This document shows, one piece after another, positions 36,889 to 45,572 of a stretch of 64,000 bases of DNA. The notes beneath the pieces were generated by a model. It did no database searches. It had not been told where the DNA came from and saw only the letters and a program-made list of their open reading frames with translations. Source of the DNA: Desulfurobacterium pacificum (lineage in GTDB: Bacteria; Aquificota; Aquificia; Desulfurobacteriales; Desulfurobacteriaceae); assembly GCF_900182835.1 (NCBI RefSeq), contig NZ_FXUB01000002.1, forward strand, positions 62,001 to 126,000, given 5' to 3'. Positions within the stretch are counted from its first letter, which is position 1. Every line of letters starts with the position of its first letter. Made by a program: the position numbers and the translations under genes.

Positions 36889-36904
36889 GGGGAAAAGCCA
36901 ACCG

Positions 36905-37711
36905 ATGGGAAGGGTTAAATTACCTGCCGTTTACGGCGTTTTAACTTTGGTTACCGGCTTGCTTGCCGGCGTGGAAGGGTTAGCATTTTTGTCCTTAGGG
37001 CTTTCCATCTTTGTGCCGGTTCTCTGTTGCGCCGTAACCGAAAGAAATGGTTTTTTGGTTTCTCTTGCGGTTTCAGCACTGGCAGTGGTTGTTACAGGTG
37101 TAGCTTCCGAATGGAAATTAGCTTTTGATATATCTTCCCTTCCCATCGTTGGATACCTTATATGCTATCTGAAAAGACGTTCAGTTGAAGAAATATTAAT
37201 TGCCTCCTCGGCGTTCCTGTTCGCCTTTGCCGTTTTAGAAGAACTCTTTTTGGGAACACCTGAGGTAAACAATTTAAAGTGGTTTGTGGATGTAAGGTGG
37301 GGCTTCTACCTCACCTCCTCGCTGTTCTTTACGTATTTAACGTTGATAGCTGCAACGTGGGTACTGAAGAGGGATTTTGCGGTTGAGAGGGTGAGGTGGG
37401 GATTTTTCCCCGTCCCCTTTTTCCTTTTAGGCGGTTTTGGAACAGTACTGCTAAAGACGGGAATAGTGAAGCTAATAGCTGAAAACCTTTTAGTTGCAGC
37501 GATGGGCTTTTTGCTCGTTCAAGGACTGTCGGTTTTACTTTTTTATTACAGAAAGGTTTCTCTAACCTGGAAGTTCATACTTTTGTTTACGCTTATCGTT
37601 ATACCGGCAGCAATATTCTTGGGCGCAATAGTAACGGGACTGCTTGATGTCTGGTTTGATTTCAGAAAAATAGGTAAAGGAGGTATGAAAAATGAAGGTA
37701 ATCTTACTTAA
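36905..37711 (+). CDS. DUF2232-type multispanning membrane protein
   Basis: About eight hydrophobic helices in 268 residues, between rpsR and rplI, where many bacteria carry a YybS/DUF2232 protein; the assignment rests on this position and on general topology. The function is unknown, perhaps linked to ECF-type transport or cell-envelope work. I chose the ATG at 36905, with AAGGGG eleven bases upstream. It overlaps rplI by 20 bases. A GGGGATTTT copy lies at 37398. Confidence 0.72.
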   Translation: MGRVKLPAVYGVLTLVTGLLAGVEGLAFLSLGLSIFVPVLCCAVTERNGFLVSLAVSALAVVVTGVASEWKLAFDISSLPIVGYLICYLKRRSVEEILIASSAFLFAFAVLEELFLGTPEVNNLKWFVDVRWGFYLTSSLFFTYLTLIAATWVLKRDFAVERVRWGFFPVPFFLLGGFGTVLLKTGIVKLIAENLLVAAMGFLLVQGLSVLLFYYRKVSLTWKFILLFTLIVIPAAIFLGAIVTGLLDVWFDFRKIGKGGMKNEGNLT

Positions 37712-38144
37712 AGATATGGAGAACTTAGGCAAAGTAGGAGATATCGTTAACGTTAAAGATGGATATGCAAGGAACTACCTTATTCCTTCTGGTATCGCTC
37801 TACCTGCGACAGAATCAAACATTGCAAAGGTGAAGAACGAACTTAAAGCGCTTCAGAGAAAGATGGAAAGACAGATTGAGAAGTACAAGGAGTTAGCAGA
37901 AAAGTTGGCTACTGCACGTATTACCATTGAACACGAAGCCGGTGAAGAAGGAAAGCTGTTCGGTTCCGTAACTACTTCTCAGATAGAAAAAGCTTTGCAC
38001 CAAGCTGGTTTTGAAGACGTTGAGAAAAAACAGATTATTTTAGAAAAACCTATAAGGGAAACCGGTACTTACGAAGTGAAGATTCACCTCTTTAAAGATA
38101 TTGAAGCTACACTTACTGTAGATGTAGTGCCTCTTAAAAAGTAA
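37692..38144 (+). CDS. rplI: 50S ribosomal protein bL9
   Basis: MKVILLKDMENLGKVGDIVNVKDGYARNYLIP is the L9 N-terminal signature; the long connecting helix and the C-terminal RNA-binding domain follow. At 150 residues it is normal. AGGAGG lies within the end of the DUF2232 gene. Confidence 0.97.
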   Translation: MKVILLKDMENLGKVGDIVNVKDGYARNYLIPSGIALPATESNIAKVKNELKALQRKMERQIEKYKELAEKLATARITIEHEAGEEGKLFGSVTTSQIEKALHQAGFEDVEKKQIILEKPIRETGTYEVKIHLFKDIEATLTVDVVPLKK

Positions 38145-38185
38145 GCGCGCCCGTAAGGGCACTTAACCTGTCCTGGAGGTCTGCC

Positions 38186-38713
38186 ATGGAATTTGTTGGA
38201 AGGCACGTAATGATGGATGCAACTGTTTCTGATGTGGGACGCATCAACTCTATCCAACCTATCTATGACTACATGGAGGAGCTAGCGAGACAGCTTGACA
38301 TGACGCTGGTCTATCCACCTATCGTTGCCAAGTTTCCATTTGCGCAGTCGGAGCTTGAGCAGTTCGTGAAGAAACTTTCTGAAGAAAACGTTAAAAGCAG
38401 AACGTTGGAGTTTATGGAAGAAACTCTGAAAAGGAGAGCTACTGAAGATAGTGGCGTGTCTGGAGTTTCTATATGGCTTGAAAGCCACTGTACAATCCAT
38501 ACCTGGCCTGAAGAAAAGTTCTTCAGCCTGGACGCATACAGCTGTAAAGATTTTGACCCTATGGTTGCTTTTGAGTTAACTGTTAAATGGTTTAAGGTTG
38601 AATACGCGTCTTTCGTTGACGTTGAGAGGTACATTGGCGGACCTTGCATTATCAAGGCTTACGAGTATAAAAATGGAGAATTGATTCCTTGCCAACCGTC
38701 TATTTCTAAATAA
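38186..38713 (+). CDS. speD: S-adenosylmethionine decarboxylase proenzyme, with insertion
   Basis: Pyruvoyl enzyme that makes the aminopropyl donor for polyamines. Self-cleavage should occur between E99 and S100 in LESHCTIHTWPE; the catalytic Cys would be C120 in YSC. The N-terminal GRHVMMDATVSD also fits. The 175 residues exceed the usual 120-130 of the small class because about 40 residues (roughly 46-89, Glu/Lys-rich, helical) stand between the first strand and GVSGV. TGGAGG precedes the ATG. No spermidine synthase gene is in the window. Confidence 0.88.
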   Translation: MEFVGRHVMMDATVSDVGRINSIQPIYDYMEELARQLDMTLVYPPIVAKFPFAQSELEQFVKKLSEENVKSRTLEFMEETLKRRATEDSGVSGVSIWLESHCTIHTWPEEKFFSLDAYSCKDFDPMVAFELTVKWFKVEYASFVDVERYIGGPCIIKAYEYKNGELIPCQPSISK

Positions 38714-38719
38714 CGCTTT

Positions 38720-38740
38720 CCCCCCGTTAGGGGGGATTTC
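38720..38740 (+). terminator. Hairpin after speD
   Basis: CCCCCC (38720-38725) and GGGGGG (38730-38735) close a GTTA tetraloop, followed by ATTTCAACTTT. The stem ends in GGGGATTTC, one base from the dispersed motif. It separates speD from gmk, 24 bases downstream. Confidence 0.65.
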
Positions 38741-38758
38741 AACTTTCGGGAGAGCGTA

Positions 38759-39406
38759 ATGCCCTTAAAAGGCTTACTTATAGTCGTTTCTGCACCTTCA
38801 GGGACGGGAAAAACGACGCTTTGTCGTATGCTGCTTAAAGAGTTTAAAAATATGGAGTTTTCTGTTTCCTATACGACACGTCCTCCAAGAAAAGGTGAAG
38901 TAAACGGTAAGGATTACTTTTTCGTTTCAAGAGAGGAGTTTGAGAGGATGGTGGAGGAGGGGGATTTTTTAGAATGGGCTAACGTTTATGGCAATCTATA
39001 TGGGACTTCCAAATCACAGGTTCTGAAAGCGTTAGAAGAAGGTAAAGACATCTTATTAGACATAGACGTCCAAGGTGCTTTGCAGGTTAAGAAAAACCTT
39101 CCAGAAGCCGTTCTCATATTTATCATGCCTCCATCCTTTGAAGAGTTGGAAAAGAGATTGAGAAGTAGAGGAACAGACAGCGAAGAAGTCATAGAAAAAA
39201 GATTAAATGTAGCCAAAGAGGAGATTAAAAAAGCTCCTTTCTACGATTACATAGTAGTTAACGATGTTTTAGACGTTGCATTTAATAAATTAAAGGCTAT
39301 CATTACCGCTGAAAAGTGTAAGACGGAAAGGTTAAAAAATCAGTTTGATAAACTCATAAAAGATAGAGCAATAGTTGAACTTTTAAAGGAGGCGGAGAAT
39401 GTCTAA
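38759..39406 (+). CDS. gmk: Guanylate kinase
   Basis: Phosphorylates GMP to GDP. The P-loop SAPSGTGKTT (residues 11-20), the GMP-binding SVSYTTRPPRKGE and the lid segment SRGTDSEEVIEKRL are clear. At 215 residues it is normal. GGGAGAG precedes the start. It overlaps rpoZ by eight bases, the usual pairing. A GGGGATTTT copy at 38960 encodes EGDFLEW, in the family's conserved FLEWA segment. Confidence 0.97.
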   Translation: MPLKGLLIVVSAPSGTGKTTLCRMLLKEFKNMEFSVSYTTRPPRKGEVNGKDYFFVSREEFERMVEEGDFLEWANVYGNLYGTSKSQVLKALEEGKDILLDIDVQGALQVKKNLPEAVLIFIMPPSFEELEKRLRSRGTDSEEVIEKRLNVAKEEIKKAPFYDYIVVNDVLDVAFNKLKAIITAEKCKTERLKNQFDKLIKDRAIVELLKEAENV

Positions 39407-39605
39407 AAGAATACCTTTAGAACCGGTAGTTGAAAAAGTTGGAAACTATTATGAGACCGTGCACGTAGCAGCAAAAAGAGCAAGGCACCTTTATAGCGTA
39501 GATTCTTATACTTTCGGTAAAGATGATAAAGGTGAGGAACACAAGAAAACCGTTATAGCGCTTATAGAGATAGCACAAGGAAAAGTATGTCCTAAGAGAG
39601 ATTAA
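39399..39605 (+). CDS. rpoZ: RNA polymerase omega subunit
   Basis: 68 residues with EKVGNYYETVHVAAKRARHL, which matches the omega motif (NRYxLVxxAAKRARQL), and the C-terminal KKTVIALIEIAQGKV. Omega helps fold and assemble beta'. AAAGGAGG precedes it, inside the end of gmk. Confidence 0.93.
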   Translation: MSKRIPLEPVVEKVGNYYETVHVAAKRARHLYSVDSYTFGKDDKGEEHKKTVIALIEIAQGKVCPKRD

Positions 39606-39606
39606 T

Positions 39607-40356
39607 ATGAACTTCAAAATAGTAGAAAACCGCAAGCTTTCTGAGAAAGATTTCTTATTAACCGTTGAGATTAACGATAGAAAACTCCTTAACAAGATAA
39701 AACCTGGTCAATTCGCTATGGTCAGTGTTTCATCTCCTCAAAGCTTTGACCCTCTTTTAAAGAGACCTTTAGGAATATTTAACGTTGAAGAAAACAACAT
39801 TTCTTTCATTTACAGAGTGTACGGAAGAGGAACAAAACTCCTTACAACTTTCAAAAAAGGTGAACAAGTATCTGTTTTACTACCCCTCGGAAACTCCATT
39901 CCTGACCAATTTGACAGATATCTCTTCATAGCAGGTGGAATAGGCATAGGTGGCGTTTTCTTGGCAGCGAAGACATTTCTACAAGCAGGAAAAGATGTTC
40001 ATCTTCTTTACGGAGAAAAGAGCAAGGAAAACCTTTCTGCACTTCCGGTTATTGAGAAATACAAAATCCCCACCACCACCTTCACCGAAGACGGCAGCTA
40101 CGGAAAAAAAGGGTTTGTAACAGAAGGATTATCTGAGTTTAAAGATAGAGTCTGGATAGCTTGTGGACCAATACCCATGCTGAAAGCAGTAAAAGAAACA
40201 GCAGAAAAACTAAAAGTTAAATGCTTCCTTTCTTTAGACATGAGAATGGCTTGTGGTGTTGGAGCGTGTCTTGGCTGCGTTGTAAAAACAACAAGCGGTT
40301 ACAAACGTTGCTGCGTTGAAGGTCCCATTTTTGACGCTTCCGAAGTCCTGCTATAA
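39607..40356 (+). CDS. pyrK: PyrK-like electron-transfer flavoprotein subunit
   Basis: Ferredoxin-NADP-reductase-type protein: FAD-binding barrel (DPLLKRPLGIF), NAD-binding part (FIAGGIGIGGVFLAAK) and a C-terminal 2Fe-2S site RMACGVGACLGCVVKTTSGYKRCCVEGP. These features are those of PyrK, the partner of dihydroorotate dehydrogenase B. No pyrD is adjacent; the next gene is a GlcF-like Fe-S protein, so a different redox partner is possible. Confidence 0.87.
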   Translation: MNFKIVENRKLSEKDFLLTVEINDRKLLNKIKPGQFAMVSVSSPQSFDPLLKRPLGIFNVEENNISFIYRVYGRGTKLLTTFKKGEQVSVLLPLGNSIPDQFDRYLFIAGGIGIGGVFLAAKTFLQAGKDVHLLYGEKSKENLSALPVIEKYKIPTTTFTEDGSYGKKGFVTEGLSEFKDRVWIACGPIPMLKAVKETAEKLKVKCFLSLDMRMACGVGACLGCVVKTTSGYKRCCVEGPIFDASEVLL

Positions 40357-40395
40357 ATTTGAAACTTCCACTATACCTTCTGCTTCGGAGAGTAA

Positions 40396-41622
40396 ATGTC
40401 AAAAAAAATAGCAGGATTAAGTAAAGAGCTTTTAGAAAAATGCGTTAGATGTGGAAGCTGCAGACAGGTATGTCCGGTATTCAACGTAACAAAAGAAGAA
40501 CCATCAGTAGCAAGGGGAAAGATATTCTTGGCTAACCTGATAAACAAAGGCGTTCTTGAGTTAGATAAAGAAGCTGCAGACATTTTTAATCTGTGTACAA
40601 CCTGCTTAAGGTGTAGAGAAATCTGTCCTTTAAACGTTGATTATGAGAAGATAATCATCTCTGCAAGAAGCTTGGCGACAGAAAAGTTTGGTCTTCCTGT
40701 AGAGAAAAAGGCTGCTGTTAAAGTTTTTTCAAGCAACAAAACGCTTAAAGCTTTAGGAATTTTATCCCCCATTACTAAACTTTTTACTGTTTCCTCCCAA
40801 AGTCCTCAAAACCGCCTTTTACCTATAAAAATCCCCCGCTTAGGCAAAGTCCTCCTCCCTCAAATAAGCTCTAAACCCTTCAACAGAAATCAAACCTACA
40901 AAGCAAAAAATGAGAAAGGCAAAATCCTTTTCTTTACGGGTTGCATGTTTAACAACTTTTACACCGAAACGGCGGAAAACGTTGTCAAGGTTTTAAATCA
41001 ACTCGGATACACCGTTCACGTTCCAGAAGAACAGGTTTGCTGCGGTGCACCGGCTTACTTTGCCGGAGATTTAAAAACGTATGAAAAGTTAGCAGAAAAG
41101 AACGTTCAGGTATTTCAACAGGATAATTACGACTTTGTAGTGACAGCCTGTGCAACGTGTGGACACGTCATAAAGGAATACATAAAAATCCCCGTAAAAG
41201 AGCTTATAGAGGTACTTTACGAAGAAGTTGATACCATCAAGAACTGGAAACTCCCCCAAAAAACGAAAGTTACCTGGCACCACCCCTGCCACATTGTAAG
41301 GGGACAGAACATTCCAAAGAACTACCCGATAGAAGTTCTCAAAGCAGTAGAAAACTTAGAGTATGTAGAGATGGAAGAAGCTGACAACTGCTGTGGAATG
41401 GGCGGTTCTTTTAAACTCTCACATCCAGAAATTTCAAAAGAGATTCAGTTAAAAAAGGCAAAAAACATAGGAAAAAGCGGCGCTAAAATCGTTGTTACAG
41501 AATGCCCAGGTTGTGTTATGAATATAGCAGAAGGGATTGAGAGGGAAAACCTGAGAGTAAAAACCCTTCATATTGCAGACCTGCTTGCTCAGGCTATTCC
41601 ACGTTCTGAACTTGCTCCTTAA
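40396..41622 (+). CDS. GlcF/HdrD-like iron-sulfur oxidoreductase subunit
   Basis: Two 4Fe-4S motifs, CVRCGSCRQVCPVF and CTTCLRCREICPLN, are followed by two CCG domains with CCGAPAYFAG and CCGMGGSF. This is the layout of glycolate oxidase subunit GlcF, LutA and HdrD-type proteins. It likely passes electrons to or from a flavoprotein, but no GlcD-like gene is next to it. Three copies of AAAATCCCC flank or lie in this gene and pyrK (40063, 40828, 41185). Its end overlaps yicC tail to tail by 29 bases. Confidence 0.87.
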   Translation: MSKKIAGLSKELLEKCVRCGSCRQVCPVFNVTKEEPSVARGKIFLANLINKGVLELDKEAADIFNLCTTCLRCREICPLNVDYEKIIISARSLATEKFGLPVEKKAAVKVFSSNKTLKALGILSPITKLFTVSSQSPQNRLLPIKIPRLGKVLLPQISSKPFNRNQTYKAKNEKGKILFFTGCMFNNFYTETAENVVKVLNQLGYTVHVPEEQVCCGAPAYFAGDLKTYEKLAEKNVQVFQQDNYDFVVTACATCGHVIKEYIKIPVKELIEVLYEEVDTIKNWKLPQKTKVTWHHPCHIVRGQNIPKNYPIEVLKAVENLEYVEMEEADNCCGMGGSFKLSHPEISKEIQLKKAKNIGKSGAKIVVTECPGCVMNIAEGIERENLRVKTLHIADLLAQAIPRSELAP

Positions 41623-42475
41623 TCCTTGCAATCTCGGATTTTATTTTCAAAACAGGTTCTGTCACATCAATCTCCTTCAATTTATTTCCAAGCGTATTAA
41701 TCTCTCTGTGCATCTCCTGACACAAGAAATCAAGCGTCTTACCAATCGGTTCATCAGAGTCTATAAGCTCCCTAAATCTTTTAAGATGCATCTTTAACCT
41801 TGAAACTTCTTCTGAAACGTCCTGCTTTTCAGCCAAGAAAGCCACTTCCATTTCTACACGTTTTAAGAACTCTTCCTCCTCAACTCCCACATCTTTCAAG
41901 AGTTTTTCTACCTTTTCTTTCAACCTTTCAAAAATCCTCCCCTCAATCCCCTCTATATCCTCCTCTATCTCCAAAAGCGTTTCTTCTATAGTTTTCAACC
42001 TATCTTCAAGATACCTTTTAATTTTTTCTCCCTCTATCCTTCTCACCTCATCAAGCTTAAGAACAGCTTTTTTAACTGCACTTATAACGGCTTCCCTAAA
42101 CGGTTCAACGTCCATCTCTTCTTTCTGGAAAATCTCAGGAATAGCAAGCAAATCTTTGAAAGTTACAGTTATCTCCTTTCCCGAAACGCCCGAAATTTTC
42201 TGAACGGCTTTCAAATACTTTTCAGCTTGAGCGTAGTTGACTGAAACTTCAGGAACAAGCTCCGGTGAAAGTCTGTAAAACAGGTAAAGGTCAACCTCCC
42301 CTCTCTTTACAACCTCACCAATCACAGACTGAATTTCCGTTATCAAAGGGTTGAATAACCTTGGAATAGAGAACCTTATCCTCAAAGCCTTTCCGTTTAG
42401 GCTCTTAATCTCTGCTGTTACTTCAATATCTTCCGTTTTAAACGTCTCTTTGGCGTATCCAGTCATACTTTTCAT
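41594..42475 (-). CDS. yicC: YicC-family endoribonuclease
   Basis: The N-terminal MKSMTGYAKETF and EIKSLNGKALRIRF, and the C-terminal DFLCQEMHREINTLGNK are the family hallmarks. YicC proteins are RNA endonucleases linked to small-RNA turnover. At 293 residues it is normal. Its start overlaps the stop of the PpiD-like gene (ATGA). Confidence 0.94.
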   Translation of the reverse strand: MKSMTGYAKETFKTEDIEVTAEIKSLNGKALRIRFSIPRLFNPLITEIQSVIGEVVKRGEVDLYLFYRLSPELVPEVSVNYAQAEKYLKAVQKISGVSGKEITVTFKDLLAIPEIFQKEEMDVEPFREAVISAVKKAVLKLDEVRRIEGEKIKRYLEDRLKTIEETLLEIEEDIEGIEGRIFERLKEKVEKLLKDVGVEEEEFLKRVEMEVAFLAEKQDVSEEVSRLKMHLKRFRELIDSDEPIGKTLDFLCQEMHREINTLGNKLKEIDVTEPVLKIKSEIARIKEQVQNVE

Positions 42476-43800
42476 TGCTGCAGCCTCAAAAGTTCCTTGT
42501 TTATCTTAATCGTTGCTTTCTGCTGAAGCAGGTTCAGGAAGTTAACTTCGTTGCTCTTTCTCTTAACAGCCAAAATGTAGGCACGCAGCTGCTCTTCTTT
42601 CTTCGGTTCAACCTGCGTAACTGTTATTTCGGTTTCAGGTGAAACAACTACAAAACCGTCCACAACAGGAACAATCAATTTTTCACCAACTTTAGCAGTA
42701 AAAGCTCTTTCAACATCAGCAGGATTCACAGGCTTAAACTTTTTCGCAAACTCCTCTCTATCCAAAAAGTCGGTAGCGTTTTCCAAAGCCCCGTTTGACT
42801 TCACGAAGTTCTCAGCCAATTTCTTGGCAACCTCAAATGCCTTCTGCTCTTTAAGAACTTTTTCTATTTGAGACTTAACCTTTTCAAATGGCAAAGATTC
42901 TGAAGTTTTAGCTCTGTAGTAAACGTAGAAGAACTTACTGTCCTTCGTAAAGTAGACTGCTTTATCTCCCATCAATTTCTTTGCTTTTCCAGGCGGAACC
43001 TCCTTTGGATTAAAACCATTTAAAGCGCTGAAATCACCAGATTTTGCAAGCTTAAACGCCTTGGCTGCCTTTTCCGTTGCCCCACTTTCAGAGACAGGAA
43101 TTTCAACTACGAAATACTTTTCCGTGGCGTTTCCTGCAAACTCACTCTTATGCTTTTCATAGTAACTCTTAAGCTCATCCTCTGAGACGGTTACATTATC
43201 GGTATTCAAACCAAACAACTTGAACTTAAACTTTCTCTTGCCAAACATTTCTTTATAAAGCTTGTTGAGCTCAAACTTCGTAACGGAAGGGGAGTAACCA
43301 ACAACAGAAGTAACCTTAGAAACAAGCAGGTCATCCCTTATCTCGCTTTCAAACTGCTCAGGAGTTAAGTGGTTAGCAGCCAAAACTTTCTTGTAAAGGT
43401 TTACATCAAACTTTCCGTTCTTCTGGAATATCGGCATACTCTCAATCTCTTTAGCAACAGCCCAATCGCTAACCCTTATGCCTTCTTTTTCAGTTTCGCT
43501 AAGTATCAACTTTCTTCTTATCAAGTTGCGCAAGGCTAAGAGTTTAATGTCCTTATCTGTTAAGAACTTTCTATACTGATTACCGTACTGCTGCTTCAAC
43601 TCCTCAAGTACCCTGTTATACTCCCTGTTAAACTCAACCAAATTGATACCTAAACCGTTTACGGTAGCAACCTCATTAGCGGAAGGACCTGAGATGGAAC
43701 CTTTACCCCAAACCAGGAAAATCGTTCCTACAAACGAAGCAGCTACAACCCAGAGGAATATACTAAAGGTACGCAAGTTGTTCCTGATTTTTGATAGCAT
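42472..43800 (-). CDS. PpiD/SurA-like membrane-anchored peptidyl-prolyl isomerase
   Basis: An N-terminal membrane anchor (FSIFLWVVAASFVGTIFLVW) is followed by a SurA_N-like segment (VNGLGINLVEFNREYNRVLE) and helical chaperone arms, then a weakly conserved parvulin-like part around residues 225-310. This is the layout of PpiD, which helps proteins leaving the Sec channel. The parvulin core lacks clear active-site motifs, so isomerase activity is uncertain. Length 442 is shorter than E. coli PpiD (623), which fits the one-parvulin form. Confidence 0.8.
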   Translation of the reverse strand: MLSKIRNNLRTFSIFLWVVAASFVGTIFLVWGKGSISGPSANEVATVNGLGINLVEFNREYNRVLEELKQQYGNQYRKFLTDKDIKLLALRNLIRRKLILSETEKEGIRVSDWAVAKEIESMPIFQKNGKFDVNLYKKVLAANHLTPEQFESEIRDDLLVSKVTSVVGYSPSVTKFELNKLYKEMFGKRKFKFKLFGLNTDNVTVSEDELKSYYEKHKSEFAGNATEKYFVVEIPVSESGATEKAAKAFKLAKSGDFSALNGFNPKEVPPGKAKKLMGDKAVYFTKDSKFFYVYYRAKTSESLPFEKVKSQIEKVLKEQKAFEVAKKLAENFVKSNGALENATDFLDREEFAKKFKPVNPADVERAFTAKVGEKLIVPVVDGFVVVSPETEITVTQVEPKKEEQLRAYILAVKRKSNEVNFLNLLQQKATIKINKELLRLQQ

Positions 43801-43816
43801 AACGCCTCCAAAGCAG

Positions 43817-43844
43817 TTGAAATTTCATAGTAGGGATTTATACT
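43817..43844 (+). promoter_or_regulatory. Candidate promoter for the TPR gene
   Basis: TTGAAA (43817-43822) and TATACT (43839-43844) are 16 bases apart in the 98-base gap before the GTG at 43899; AAGGAG lies at 43882. Confidence 0.5.
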
Positions 43845-43898
43845 TAAAATTAGCGGCTTTCTCAACCTTAAAGTTTACCCTAAGGAGAACGGACAAAC

Positions 43899-45146
43899 GT
43901 GAACAGCAAAAGATTCAAAGATAGAACTGCCGATATCTCATCAATACTAAAAAAAGCGGAATCCTTAATAAAAAGTAAAAACTACAAAAGAGCAATAGAT
44001 GAGTTAGAGAAGGTAAAGTTTCGTTCTGTTGACTACTACCTGCTCTTAGCTGAAGCTTACGAAGGCATAGGAAGAAACGAAGAAGCAGAAAGATGCCTTG
44101 AAGAAGCAAGGTTTTTAGACGGGGAAATTCGCTCAAAAGAGAAGATAAACAAAGCCATAAACTTGGCAGCAAAGAAGAAATTTTTAGATGCTGAAAAAGA
44201 ACTCTTTGAATCAATAGAGCTTAATCCTTTTGACAAGTCCGCATACCTTACCCTTTACAGCATCTACAAAGAGATAGGAACAGTTAAGAAGCAGATTAAA
44301 GTTCTTGAAGAGATAAAAACTCTTGACCCGTTTAGTCCATTCCCTTACATAGAATTAGCAAGAATCTACTACTTCAGAAGAAACTACCTTAAAGCGATAG
44401 AAGTGCTAAAAGACGCACTTTCAAGACTTGATAGTCCCGAACTACACTTTGAATTAGGCAAAGTCTTGGCAGATGCTGGAAAGTTTGAAGAAGCAAAAGA
44501 GGAATTGTCAAAAGCGTGTCTCTTAGATTTCAAAAACGTTGAATACAGGCAGAAATTAGCAGAAGTCTTCGTTCAGGAAGAAGATTATGAAAGTGCCCTT
44601 GAAGTTGTAATATCAACACTTGAACTTTTCCCCGATGCTACTTACGTCATTCAGAGCGCAGCAGCCCTCTACGACCTTTTAGGGAAGGAAGAGTTAGCCG
44701 AATACTACTACCGATTGGCTGTATCAAAATCGGAAGGTTTCGTAAAAGAAGACGCTTTAAAAGTTTTAGCAGAGTTTTTAGCAGAGAAAGGTAAGTTTGA
44801 TGAAGCTGAGTTTATACTGAAAGAGATAATAACCACATCCGGTAACGTATGGATGGTTTTGGACGCTTTCGCCGAACTGGCAATTATCCTCTTTGACCAG
44901 GACAGGTTTTCAGACATTGCCGAATGGGGCAGGAAGGTACTGAAAAACCCAGAAATCTCAGATGAAGAATACTGCGAAGTGGCAGAAATAGTAGCCGATG
45001 CCCTATACGAAGGTGGAAAGCACAAAGAAGCTCTTGAACTCTACAGAGATATCTTAACCTACTCCAAAGATGAAAAACTTATAAAGAGAGCTTACTCCAA
45101 AACGAAAGAGTTGGAAGAAATCATAAAGTTAGAAAAACTTCTGTAA
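43899..45146 (+). CDS. Tetratricopeptide-repeat protein
   Basis: 415 residues with about ten TPR-like units; signatures include YLLLAEAYEGIGRNEEAERCLEEA, YIELARIYYFRRNYLKAIEVL and HFELGKVLADAGKFEEAKEEL. No signal peptide or membrane helix, so it is likely cytoplasmic and binds other proteins. Start GTG, with AAGGAG eleven bases upstream. The partner is unknown; it lies alone between the divergent PpiD-like gene and rpsO. Confidence 0.85.
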   Translation: MNSKRFKDRTADISSILKKAESLIKSKNYKRAIDELEKVKFRSVDYYLLLAEAYEGIGRNEEAERCLEEARFLDGEIRSKEKINKAINLAAKKKFLDAEKELFESIELNPFDKSAYLTLYSIYKEIGTVKKQIKVLEEIKTLDPFSPFPYIELARIYYFRRNYLKAIEVLKDALSRLDSPELHFELGKVLADAGKFEEAKEELSKACLLDFKNVEYRQKLAEVFVQEEDYESALEVVISTLELFPDATYVIQSAAALYDLLGKEELAEYYYRLAVSKSEGFVKEDALKVLAEFLAEKGKFDEAEFILKEIITTSGNVWMVLDAFAELAIILFDQDRFSDIAEWGRKVLKNPEISDEEYCEVAEIVADALYEGGKHKEALELYRDILTYSKDEKLIKRAYSKTKELEEIIKLEKLL

Positions 45147-45162
45147 AACCTTCTAACAGGTC

Positions 45163-45191
45163 TTTACAAACGGCGCAATTGTTGTTAAATT
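45163..45191 (+). promoter_or_regulatory. Candidate promoter of rpsO
   Basis: TTTACA (45163-45168) and TAAATT (45186-45191) are 17 bases apart, 55 bases before the rpsO ATG, which has GGGAGG upstream. Confidence 0.5.
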
Positions 45192-45246
45192 TCCATTTGC
45201 CTTTTGCCACCGGTGAAGATTAAACAGTTTTTCGGGAGGTTTATAA

Positions 45247-45516
45247 ATGCCAGTAGATAAGGACATTAAGCAGGAAATCATTAAAAAGTATGGTTTTCAC
45301 GAAAAAGATACAGGTTCACCAGAAGTTCAGATTGCACTCTTAACTGAAAGAATTAAAAACCTTACAGAACACTTTAAAGTTCATAAACACGATAACTACA
45401 ACAAGAGAGCTCTTCAAAGATTAGTTGGTAGAAGAAAGAAACTCCTCAAATACCTTAAAGAAAAAGACTTTAACAGATATCAGAACATCGTTCTTAAGTT
45501 AGGTCTTAGAAAATAA
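45247..45516 (+). CDS. rpsO: 30S ribosomal protein uS15
   Basis: The signatures [30 protein letters not shown] and [24 protein letters not shown] are diagnostic; 89 residues. It has its own promoter and terminator. rpsO-pnp order is conserved in many bacteria. Confidence 0.97.
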   Translation: MPVDKDIKQEIIKKYGFHEKDTGSPEVQIALLTERIKNLTEHFKVHKHDNYNKRALQRLVGRRKKLLKYLKEKDFNRYQNIVLKLGLRK

Positions 45517-45522
45517 CTCTAC

Positions 45523-45547
45523 GGAGCGGGCACCTTCCGCTCCTTTT
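45523..45547 (+). terminator. Intrinsic terminator after rpsO
   Basis: GGAGCGG (45523-45529) pairs with CCGCTCC (45537-45543), seven-base loop, then TTTT. It begins six bases after the rpsO stop and separates it from pnp. Confidence 0.8.
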
Positions 45548-45550
45548 CAT

Positions 45551-45572
45551 AAAATCCCCCCTCCCACCCCCC
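45551..45572 (+). repeat. Dispersed AAAATCCCC motif, intergenic copy and family list
   Basis: The core is followed here by CCTCCCACCCCCC. Exact copies with this orientation start at 1179, 3779, 5113, 12517, 12587, 27284, 28993, 32089, 40063, 40828, 41185, 45551, 45862, 49418, 53564, 61923, 62106 and 63276. Copies of the complement GGGGATTTT start at 125, 18787, 34628, 37398, 38960, 47753, 53334, 58185 and 61378. In 22 of 27, the eight bases after the core (read in the C orientation) hold at most one G. Single-change variants (AAAATCCTC) add roughly nine more, for example at 28547, 41931 and 56554. Confidence 0.85.

Noticed and set aside
38145-38170. GCCC-GTAA-GGGC hairpin after rplI as a terminator
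   Set aside because: The stem is only four pairs with no T tract; too weak to annotate.
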